From Cardiocondyla obscurior (lineage: Eukaryota; Arthropoda; Insecta; Hymenoptera; Formicidae): a stretch of 64,000 nt of DNA. Of this stretch, positions 26,301 through 38,300 are shown in pieces. The notes beneath the pieces are model-generated. The model did not search any database, was not told the origin of the DNA, and saw only the letters and a program-made list of their open reading frames with translations. The translations under genes were made by a program, and so were the position numbers. Where the stretch lies: NCBI RefSeq assembly GCF_019399895.1, contig NC_091869.1, forward strand, positions 6,572,001 to 6,636,000, written 5' to 3'. Numbering within the stretch: the first letter of the stretch is position 1; the number at the start of each line of letters is the position of its first letter.

Positions 26301-29300
26301 AATAGTTCATCAGAAAATTGAAAGGGAAAAAGTACACCATCCTTTCCTTCCCCTTTCCTCAAACAGTGGTTCGCTGCGTGTACGCGAGCGATAATTGAAG
26401 AAAATCAATTAGCGGCACATACCGACGCAAATTGTCGGCGATGCGGCGTGAGGGCGGTTAGCGCGACGGGAGCCCGCAGGAAATGGTTGGCGACACGTGC
26501 ATTTCTCATTTGTCGCGTTTTCCGGAATATTTTTCGCAAGTGACTTCATGAAATTTCATAATGTCGAAGCAAGAAAGAAAACCCAATGTTCAGGACGATA
26601 TAAAGATACTTGAAAGGAAAAAGAAAAAGAAAAAAAGAAAAAAAAACACGAGCCCGACACTATTTATATGTATATAAATGGATATATAAATCTATATACA
26701 TATACGTATATACGTATAATATATTTATATTCTAAACTTGGAGTGTCCGAAAACAAACGACACACATTTTGGCATCGAGAATCAAATCGGAGGAAAAAAA
26801 AATTAATAACTTTTTTTTTTTTTTAATGACTATAAGGTAAAACCGACGAAAGCTCGAGTTTGAAATCGACGCGAGTAAAAAATTATTCTGGATCCGAATT
26901 ATTATTTTACATCGGTAGTCAAAACGCTGCGGCGGTGTTCCGACAGTTGTACCGACAGTTTTCGGACACTCCGTACTAATAAGTACCTAATAATCCATTA
27001 TAGATTACGCCAGATAATATATACGTTATATTGTTTTGTATCTTACTTATATTTGGTAACGCCATAGCATTTGATATTAATATCGATATATATATTTTGT
27101 GAGAGCCGCATTACACCTTATAGTTTTTTGTAATAGATCAAACAGATATACTTACATATCGGAGTCTATATATCTATCTATCTCTACATATCTAGGTAAC
27201 TAGGTAAAACTTTTTTTTTTGTGGTTGTTATCAGATCTTAGACATTATTGAGACTCTAGGCGCTCTATAGGTTCGATTAGTTAGAGCGAATCAGTTTTGA
27301 ACGAATTAATATACTATGTACACGTTCCTACCGTTGAGATTTCTAGATGGACTAGCTTTTGGGAAGTCACTATGATATCGTTAGCTTAGATTATATACTT
27401 TAGGCGGCCGTCTTCGCGGAAGAAAATTCGCGCTGCTCGCTTTTCCGATCGTTGAAGAGTTGTTTCGCGGCGCGGGCGAAATTTCACCGCCAGTCGTTAA
27501 CATTCCCCGTTCACATTTGCTTCCGCGAAATTATCCGCGGGAGAGAAGCGAGATAAAGCGCGGCGCTCCGCGTCTTCCGCGAAGAATACGCATTTACCAG
27601 CGGCTTCAAAGAGATCTATTATTATATTGTACCTATTACTTAACGAGCTACGTTACATAGTTACATTTATATTACGTTACACGTAATATTATACCTCTCT
27701 ATATAGGATACATGCTAAAATATATATCGTGCGTATACCTTACACACCTGATGCCTCGGCTCCCGTATATCCCACTCATATACTACTTGTTACATAGTAT
27801 TTAACTCTTTTTAAGCCGCCTAGCACCATTTATCTTGATAATAATTGCGTGAAACGTGTGTCCTAGAAAGTATATATATACTTAGCCAGAGAGGCGCAAC
27901 GCCGTCAGTTTCGTAAGTAGACTAGACCTTGAAGGGTGGCGGTTTCGTTGGCCTTTGCGGCCGGGCCGAATTTTCGGGTTACACGGGAACGTAGAGTATC
28001 CGACGGTGTCTCGCATCATTTATAAGGGGGACGCGGGAACGATTCAACGAAATGCATCCCCGATACACGGCCTCGCGAGCGTCTACCTTCGCCGAGGTGG
28101 GACACGTGCGTCGAAGGGAAAACCATAAAATTCTAGCGAGAGTAGTTAATGAATTCCACGTTGCCGAAGCCGTCGATGTGACGTAAACGTTAATCGACTG
28201 GCAACTCGATCGTAAACTCGAGCTGAGACAGGCTTTATACGCTTCTCAGAAACTGCGAGAGAACTATTAATGTTAATACGTCGTATATAAACGTCTGCTC
28301 TACGTGAGATCGATATGTTGCATCTGAGAAAGTACAGGCTGTATACGTAGACGCCACATAGAAAGCACGCGCGTAATTCGCGCAAGAATATACATACCGT
28401 CGAGATCTATCCACATGTTTCGATGAGATGACAAAAAGGGTACATTCGTATTACGATACCGACGATATTCTATCGAGATAAAATGCGAGATAGTGCTCGA
28501 CGTATGTGCAGATCTTGTTGTAGCTCAGAAGAGTTTAGAAAAAAAAAAAAAAAAAATTAAAACAGAGAAAAAAAAGTGCAAAACAATAGTATAAAAAAAA
28601 AAAAAAATACCATTGAGCGCTTGACGTAATCAAAACCAGCCCGGTAGAGAGACTTTAGGTACGGAATTACTAATACTATTAATATGTATCAGTGTATTTT
28701 AATGGCTAGAATAAACGCTCTTATATACTTTTTTCCATCTGCGTAATATTGTGAGAGCAACGTCGATATGGATTACTAGTATAGTGAGTCTAGTAGTGTA
28801 GTATTATTGTGGTCGGTGTTTTTTTTCAATATTGTATCGTCAATATAAATGTGGTAGTGGTGCCGGTATTATGCCACGCACACACGTGAGAAAAAATCAA
28901 AAGAGCACGCCATACGCGTGCATTAATCCGATCGTTCCCGCAGATCTGGCTGAAGTTTGCGGAAAGCTATTCGCGTGGTGGCATATTACCGACCCTTAGT
29001 CAATATCTAATAAGCTATATAGAGAGCCTAGCAAATATTACTTAACGGTAAATAATTGATCGATACCTTTGGAGGCTAAAATAACCATAGTTTATAGGAG
29101 GGTTTATTTTGTCGTAGAATTGGAAACACCTCGGCCGCGCGTAGTTACTTAGTACCTTGTCACACAGTTTAGAAAATGCGCTACATAGTCGATGCGATAT
29201 ACATATATACATAGTCAGAATCTTAGTTGTGTGGTCTTTTGGATTAGTATCGAATTATGAAATTTCATGGATGCCTTGATCTTTCTATCATTATGATTTT

Positions 29301-32300
29301 TTTTTTCTTTCTCTTAAATTAATTTTTTCTTTCTCTATCTTTCTTTATATTTTCTTCTTTCTCTCTCTCTCTATTTCTATTTCTATCTCTTTCTCTCTCT
29401 TTATTTTATTATTTTTTTTTTTTTCATACTTTTTGATTAACCTAGAAAGCTTCAAATCCTCTCTTAACTTTCTCTCTTTCGTTCTCTTTTATCGTTTGGA
29501 CCTAGTCATCCGTTACACTTAAATCCCGAAGAATTTCTGCAACGCTTCGCTTCATATTTAACTTATCTCCGTGTACATATTCTTAAATGTTTACGCCTAC
29601 TTTCGCCTGCTCGAAGAAATATATTGGTCTCGCGGCACGTAAAACTTCGCGGAAAATAATTGACACGTGGAAACTTCACTCCCGACACGTAATTTATTTC
29701 GCGAGTCGTGAGCTCTCGAGCGATCAATATCTTTCTTCGTACGTAGTTGCAGAAATTTTGATGAAGATTTGAAGTCGTTGCACTAACAAACGAGCAATAA
29801 AAAAAAAAAAAATTCTCGCACAAAAAAAAAAGAAAGTTGATAAAAATAATCATTAAAAAAATATTCAAGATATATCGGCCTGACTTGGAATTACGTTTTA
29901 ATCGAGTTTGTTTTTCCTTATAGATTTTATGTGGTCTCTGGGAGCATTACCTGATGGTGAGTACGTTAAATATGAACTAACTGAAAATATCGATATCCAC
30001 TGATGACCTTTATTATAGACGTAACTAAAGTAGTAACGACGCCATATGGTGCCGACAGCCTTGATGCATAATTGGCTATTTCACGTCTGTTTGCTTTAAC
30101 ATACGTTCTCCCTATTACACATCTTTCAATTGCCTGATGCGAATCGTATGTAAATATTAGAATTTACCGGATTAGTTACTAACCTCTCATTAGCTTTTGC
30201 ATTAATGGAAATTTAATCTAATTAGTAGAATAGATGCGGCTATAACTGGCGGATATAACTCAATAGATTTAATCCGGCAATTAACAGAGTAAATAAACTT
30301 AATTATTTTCGGTATTTTCAACTGATTATTATTATCATCGATTCATTGAAATAATTTGTGAAAATATTAAAAAAGTTTCTCAATAGTTCCAGCTCTTTAA
30401 TAACTCGGTAATCCTGCTGCAAAGTTATTCCTATAAAAATAAGATAACACGAGATCTTTCAACTAACTTTTTATTACAATATTAAATTAAATGCAGATAT
30501 TCTTTCATATATTTTTTTTCTTTATATATATTTTTTCTTATTACTTATTTGCACTTTTTAGCGAGTAATAAATTTCGATTTTTTTCTAAAATATCCGTTT
30601 ATAAAAGTGTGAGTTTAATCGCGTTGCTGCGAATGGTCGCGGAAAAGCAAAAAAGACCGGCGCACGGAAGTAAGGAGGAAAGTAACAGAAATTTTCGTTG
30701 TGTTCGCAGGTTTCCCAGCGGCAGCGTACGCGGCATACGCGGCGGGCCGCGGCTATTCTGGGTACCCTAGTTTCGGATTACACTACCCGACAGGTAACCA
30801 CCTTAGCCTTAACCACCTTAACCACCACAATGCGGCCCACATCGCGCCCCTGAACTTGAACTTGAACCTCATACAGGCGCAGCCCGCGCCCCATCATAAC
30901 CCGCCCACCCCTACACCGCTCTTTTATCATCCCAATCTGGACCTCTACAACGCCATGCCTCTGTGAACTAACTCATTAATTAACATTACTGTATGATAAC
31001 GAGCTGAGTGCGCACTCTAACCCATTGCTATGCGCTAACTGACTGTCGCTGTTCGCTTGGTCCATCCGATCCCATCGCGACGAGAGAGCGTGCCGCGACG
31101 TGATAATCACGAGAGACAGCCCCTACGTTTTCGAGGGGGCGATATCCGGGCAGTTCGAGAGCGCGGCGATTCTCGAGGCCCTCCTCGAGGATATCCCTCG
31201 CCGAGACTCGCGAGCCAAACTTTTCGCGTGGGGACGAAAATTATCCGAGACGGTTCTCGAATCGAACGATATCCGGTACGCAAGCAGGTCCCGCCAAACG
31301 CGTTGATATTTGTATTATAAAAGTAACGAGAATGGACGACTCTTTAAAATGAGAATAACTCCTCTTTAAAGCAGGCAGAGTTTCGATTGTAAAGTTTTTC
31401 GCTGCTTTATAGCGCGAGAGTAAAAAAGAGAGAGAGAAATATGTATAAAGAGAGAGAGTTACGATAGGATGGAGAAAAGTGCTGCGGCACGAAAAATTTC
31501 GCCCAGAGAGAGAGTTACAGAGGATATTTAAGGATAAATTATTAATATCTAACAGTGTCAGCTCGACCGCGCGCGATGTGACGGCTTGCCCGGCTGTGAT
31601 ATTGATTTACTTCTCCATGAAAGTTTGTACTTTATTCGGTACTTGTCGCGACGTTATTAATTTCAGTTTATTATTACGATTTATTATTTATTTCCAACAA
31701 CACCGATCGACAACGGAAATTCTACGAATCAATCACGTTGTTACATCGAAGTTAACCCATCACGTTAAGGCTTTAAAATAAAAAAAAAAATATTAAAAAA
31801 AAAAAGAAATTTGCTAGTATCAATATATAATTTGAGTAACGTTTTATTCTGCTTTACATCCGTATGCAGATCAACTGGACGTGCGACAGATTTTGCGACG
31901 ATTACTTTATTACTTCTCCAGTATATTTCGAAATAATAGTTTTTAAAGGAACAATGGATTCCAAAGGATATAAATAATCTATTCTCTTTTCTCGTTCTGC
32001 GGTGGACTATAAATCACCGAGTGTTTGCGAAAAAGTGTGTTGCGCTACCCTGGACTCGGAATTTATTGAGCTGTTATAGCTACGATGCACTATTGATTCT
32101 GCCTTGCTGCGGTTATCATTTTTAAAGAATTCAAAATCTCAAAATATCGCTGTACATATATACGTGTGTGTACATACACATGTACATATGTACAAACGCG
32201 GCCTATACATGTGCAGATAGAAAAAAAAAGAAGAAAAAAAAGAAAAAAAATGCGCACAGGTTACGCCGAACGCAAAATGCCTTATGGAAGTATTCGAACG

Positions 32301-35300
32301 ATTTTATTCGATTTAATATAGGTATTATCGTTTGAATACTTTGGTAAGCCACTATATGTGAAATCAATCATTCCTTTCAATAACGAAAATCCCAATAGCA
32401 ATCTCAATAAAAGCAAATATCCAATCAATGTCCGAATTCGTCAGTAAATACCACTAAATATTGAAATGGCCGATAAAAGTTATCAGTGAATACTTTTACT
32501 TTTAAACCGTTTATTAGTCAAAACTGCGTGCGAAGGGGCGGGAGGGAGGGAGGGAAAGGTGGTTGGCCGTGAAGCAAAACTAATATTATATATTTTGCAA
32601 ATATACGTGGATATTTTGAAAATCGATAACGTCACCGAAATTGAGTTCAAGCCCATTCAAAGCCGTTTGGCTCGGTCAGCGGATCGTGAAATCGATCGGG
32701 ATGTAAAATGTGTGTAGAGCCCGGGTAAAATGTCATTGTTGATATCTGGCGAAGGTAATAAGTACGTATCGATTGACAATGATACGCGGGGGACCGCATC
32801 GCGATCCACTTTGGCACACGCGCACATGCTTAGCCATATAAAACGCAGAGCGTACAGATATTGGCATATACTGCAGCGGTTAATAGGGTACCTACGGAAA
32901 ATGAGCGCGTCTATCTTTCGACATTGATCTGTTGAAATCGGAGTGGCTAAAACCTGCGGGTAAACTATTTTTCCTTTTTTTTTCTTTCTTTTTTTTTTTT
33001 TTTTAATCGAGCTCTTTTCACAGTTCGTATTCGCAAAATGAAAATCACAAACCTCACTAGAATATTTCCGAAAGGAACCTATATCTTTTTCGTTTTCTTT
33101 TTTCTTTTTATTATTTTTTTTTATTTATTGCAATCCGATATCGCGAACGCACATGTTTATAGCGTTCAATGACGAAAATTGAAAGACAGCAAATCGTTAG
33201 TTTGTTTTTGCGTAAATTATGGAACTTATCCATCTATTTTGATTTGCCTCCGCAAACTTTTCCTCAAAAAATATTAAACTGTTATCTTTATTACATCATA
33301 TTTGTATTACTTTTACGGATATATTTATTTGTTATTACTTCGTAAATTTTATTATTTGATTTTGTTATATGTTATATAAAATTTGCAACGAGGCAGCAGC
33401 ACAAATATATTGAATGTAACAAATATGCGTTTAATAATACTGGAACTTTGTTGCGCAACCGAACTAGAATTAAAACGAAAAATCCAGCGTGTAAAACTAT
33501 ATAAAAATCTATAATGCTTTTCAAAATAGTAATTAAAAAAACATTTTATTTCCTACATTTTTTTTCCTCACTTTTTAGTTTGTTAATTTATGCTAAAAAT
33601 GGCTCTTCTTAAAAATAGCTTTACCAACAATTACGTCTTAAGGTAAATTTTATTAAAAAATTATTTTAAATATTTCTTTATCGTTTTTACATTTATCAGG
33701 TCACGTCGCATATTTTATCCACTCTTTTACATTATATCTGCTTGCCTTTCTCATTTTTTTTTTTTTTTTTTTTTTTTTTGCCTGGTAAATGTACACACGT
33801 TTTGTTCCACGTGTTCCGCGAAAAGCGATTGAGATCAAAATTACACACCCTTCCATCCTACGTAATTTTAACCCTTGCACGCGGCTTGCCGTTCCTCCAT
33901 GTCAAGCATGTAAAGCAGTAATAACGCGTCACGTCATTAGCGTCAGACAAACTGCGACCGAGTGGCCCCATCGCGATCGAGATTAATTAGCACTGAAGAT
34001 ACTATCGTTTAATGACTCATATTCATCGCGGAGAATCTCTATTTAAAAAGGCGGCGTAGAGAATTCATTCTTGCCCGATTGTTGCCGCTTTTCCGCGATG
34101 CTGATTAATTCTTTCGTTTGGCTTCGTGCCGCGTGAGTCGGAAATATCAGCTCACTTTTAACTTTTGTATTTTAATCACTATTACTTTTCCGTGTTATAC
34201 AATATACTTTCCCCGAAAACGCTTTACGATTATTCGCCGCGTAAAGATTATTAATCGCAGAGACTTAAAGGAACGAGAGGAGCTTCAAGTGCCATGTAAG
34301 ATGCATACATTAATAGTTGGTTGCCGAAAATTATTAAATATAAAATTGTTTTCTTTGACGTAGAAGAAACGAGAGTAAATAACGCGCTTAAAGCACGTGC
34401 TTTGTATTGTCTAGTGCTTAAAAAAAAAAAAAAAAAACAGTGCGAAATGCGATCTCTATTTTCTCGAGCGATTAAAATCCAGATGACTAAGTATATCGAT
34501 TTTTAGAACGACACATGGGTGGGAAGAAAACTCATAAATAATATATAATGTTTTTCGGACATTGGCCTATCCCCCAAAAAAGTTTGTGCTCCCTTGTTTA
34601 TTTTTTTCTTTTTTTTTTTTTTTTTTTTTTTTCTTTTTTTTCTACTATCCACTTTCTCGATCCGATCTTCGTTTCCCTCCAGGGATGTGTTCGACGCTCC
34701 CAACAAAATCGTTTCCAATTTTCCTCAACACCCGCTACTTAATGCATTTGAATAACTTTTCGGGATCACCCCCGTAGCTACCTTTCCACCTTTTTCCCGA
34801 TCTTCCCGGCTTGTGTATCTTATTGCGTACAGTTCACGAGGCATGGTGGTAGAAGGAAAAGTGGATATCATCCGCGATGATTGATTGCCATAAAGTAGAA
34901 CCTCCTCGCCACCCCCTTCCCACACCCCCATCCTCCCCCCCAAGTCCGCCTCCTTCAATGTATTCCCAATGTCCGAAAAACATTCGTCGGTTAAGTCACC
35001 CTCTTTGCAAACTCGAAGGGGGCGAGATCTTTTACACGGGAACGAATCCAATGTGGGATAGGAAAATATTTCTGGGTAGAGGGTGGCGACGTATACTCGG
35101 AATATATTCGTTCCGTGGAGAACTTTTTTACGGAAAACCTTCTACTCGAACGTTCCCGTACTACAAAATATTCCGCCGCTTTCGAGCGAAGTCAAACGGC
35201 GCCTGTGATTTAACGATCGTCGCCAGATATTCACCTTCGTGTCACGAAACGAAAGCGCCGAATGAGATCATTTCGCGGCTGTGAACTGAATTTGAATTGT

Positions 35301-38300
35301 TTCGCGTATTTCGCGCATTGACAAATAAAAATATATCCCTCTCGCAATTCATGAAGGGGCAGACGTGCGAGTGGGGTTCTTAAACAAGTCGAATTATTTT
35401 CCCGAACGTTATTTCGTATCATGAGACGTCGGAATCGCGGTCATTTTCACAAAGTCTTGACGAAAATATTTATTTTACACCGTGTAAAAAATTAATGTTC
35501 TGTCTATTTTAGTATCTTGACATTTAAAATTTGATCGGTGCAGCTCGCGTTTAATTCGAAATACATAACTGCAGGAGAATGGTATAAATACATATTTCAG
35601 AGAAACGCATCGCATGAATGAATAGTATATCAACGTTTAATGATGCTTATAGACACGCGATATTGTGTGGCATTGTTGTAATCAATAACTAAATTCCGAA
35701 TGTGGTTACGCCAAAATTACGAGCAAATTGTCACAAATCTGATCCCCCCTCGTTTCCCTTCGAGTTGTATTTTTCGATTCAAGATGGATGAGATGTTTAG
35801 TGCGTCAGCACAACATTATGCGGCAAGCTCGCTCTAGTTACGTTGCAAGTTTCCGCGCAACGAGATAATCTATTTGTTAAACATTGACGTAAAATCAACG
35901 GGTTTCAATTGCGCTTAAATCGACGGAAATGCACGTCGGTTTGCACGTTAATTATTTATAGAAAATTCGATTTTAACGTCGATGGTGATATTAAAACAAA
36001 GCAGACGTTTGATCCTCAAATACACTAACGAAACAAAGAGAGGAGCGCTAAATAGGTGCAAAACGGAGAAAATGAAAGGTGTACCGACCTGTCGCTTTTG
36101 TGACGCGCGTTAATAACTGCTCCAGTCGGCTAGATTTCCGGTCGCGAAGCCGAGTAGTAAGAGACCGAATCCTTTTAGCCCCGTATGACCGCCTTTCTTA
36201 CGAGAAAATAACAAGCTGCTACGTCTCCATATTTTTCTCGAGATAACGCCGCTTGAGTAGGCAGCGTAACGACGACGGAGACAAGAACGACGACGATTTC
36301 CTTTTAGAATGCAAACGCAATAACGAGCTTCTTCTCTTCCACGCCAGAAAGAGAAAAGGGGGGGCGAGGGGTAGTCCACGACGCCTCATTGGACATCAGT
36401 CGGTTTTTCCGAGGAGCGCGAAAGGGATATTTCTTTTCTTTTCGCCGGCTTACCGCTTGCCGTGCACGGACTTCGCAAATACATCGCGCTTCCTTTCTTA
36501 TCGTCGCTTTTCGCGGCGTATCGATTCGCGCGAGAATCCATTCGGTGCGAGAACTGATTCCGAGTTCATACGAATTTGGCCGGCAAGTCAGAGTCGGGCC
36601 CAAATATCGGAGAGGAAAACAGTAGCGTGATCGCGCGAGGAATAAATCTTTTTTGTTCTAATAATTCGTGTCGTTGACAAAAATGTTTCGCTGTTCATAT
36701 ATGTTTATTTCATTTTATTTTATTATTTTTTTTTATTTTTGCGCGATCGGAAAGAAACGGAAAAGAAACGGGAGCTTTACACGCTCGCGATTCGTACGTA
36801 CACGCGAATCGAAACTCAGCCCTTTCATCGGACAGCCGGGGTGGGAGGGCGGGCAGCTGCGGTGAAGCGGAAGGGTTGTACGCGAAGCGAGAGAGGGTGG
36901 AGGGTGGCAGAGGCGCACCGTCGTATTTCACAGTCATTACCGTAACGTGTTACCGTGCGCGCTCGTTGCGCCACGCAATAAATCGTCGGTTACCGTTACT
37001 ATGGCGGTAAGGGGTTAGAAGGGGTTGCAGGGGGGAGGAGAGATGAACACGAGGGGGGTTATTGTGGAACCTCAACCCGCCACCGTGCTGGTGCGTTTCT
37101 GCTAACTGTTCGCAACAGCACGATTGCGACCTCCTTTTCGAGTCCTTGCGCTTGAATCTTCTGAATCTTTTTTTTTCTTTTTTTAACTTTACTCCTAACA
37201 TGCAATAGTATTTAGTCTTTAAACGTTTTATATAATTACTCGAATGGAAATTGAGCTTAATCTTTATCTAATGACTATTTAATTTATGGTTTATTTCGTG
37301 GCTGTTTAGCAAAACTGTCCATCACTGAGCCAAAAATGTAATGCTCAAATCGTCCAAGTACGAGACAATTATTACTGGTTAATAATGAGCTAGAAAAGCT
37401 AGATTATCTAAACGTTTTTCCCCGTGTACTAGTATACTACGCGTACTGACCTATTCTTATTTCAGAAGCGTTGTGTTACATAACAAATGCAACGCTTATG
37501 ACGCGAATAACGATGCTGCGCGGCATCTCTTCGCCGGGTTTCTCTGTGAGATATATTCATCAGTCGTATCTTTCATTTTCTCCGCCAGCGATGCTTGGAA
37601 ATATCGCGGTACAGAGTTCAGAATGCAAACAACAGCGCGATTGCTCCAATACCTGCGAATTAATACCGCGCGACAAGCTCGATTTGCGCCACTTTCGAGA
37701 GCGCGTCATTACGTTTCGTCGCGCTGGTGTGTGTGGCGGATTTTTCTTTTTTTTTTCTGTTTTTTATTTTTACTTTTTTCCTTCTTTTATTTTCGTTTTT
37801 GCGCTCCCGGCTTTTGTTTCGTTCCATTGACGACAATGCGCATAACTCCCGTGCTTTCCGCTTTCTCTCTTCCGTCGTTTCCGCATTCGGTCTTTGTTCG
37901 ACGCGAACGGACGATTCGTTTCTATACGCGGGTTCAAGCCGCGAGTGGAAGCCGCCGGAAATAAAGCGAGACAAACGAGAGAGTGTCAAAGAGGGGAATG
38001 ATTTGAATTTCGATTATTCCTGCCGCGGTTTTCTCGCGGACGTCCGCGAGAATCGGTTACGGTTTGTCTTAAATCTCTCGCTCGTCGCGGCGGGGATAGA
38101 GTCACGGAAATTCCCGGCGGTATTTTACACGTGCAGAAACGTAAGTAAAGCAATAAAACATATAGACGTGCTATATTATCATATTTAAATAGAAATGTAT
38201 AATCCACATTAATTATAAATATTTATCGATCGCAATTTTCTAATAAGTTACAACGGAGATTTGCAGTCGTTCATTAATTCTTTTAATATTCCCCGTTATC

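Larger units (their letters stand above)
24508..29923 (+). other. Intron of the long form; possible 3' UTR of the poly-alanine isoform
   Basis: There is no coding exon that I can recognise in this 5.4-kb stretch. It directly follows the TGA of the poly-alanine form. It has many AATAAA-type signals, including 24963-24968 and 25460-25465. It also holds UAG-rich patches (see 28777-28801) and a 15-bp inverted repeat pair (26740-26754 and 26958-26972). A long pyrimidine tract (29296-29425) lies about 500 bp before the microexon. The real 3' end of the short form cannot be fixed by eye. Confidence 0.5.
30967..32430 (+). other. Possible 3' UTR of the 30966-stop isoform (otherwise intron)
   Basis: This stretch follows the stop at 30964-30966. 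The first 350 bp are GC-rich, then it becomes AT-rich. It holds three UGUACAUA Pumilio-type sites at 32151-32188 and a hairpin at 32278-32351. An AATAAA lies at 32406-32411. No protein was recognised; the 31100-31306 open frame (about 68 codons) has no familiar motif. Confidence 0.35.

Noticed and set aside
31100..31306. 68-codon frame after the 30966 stop with an amphipathic look
   Set aside because: It is in a different frame from the preceding exon, has no acceptor before it and no recognised similarity.
37473..38188. Overlapping frames of 119 to 163 codons on the + strand
   Set aside because: They include T-rich runs read as Phe tracts, three frames are open at once, and no domain was recognised.
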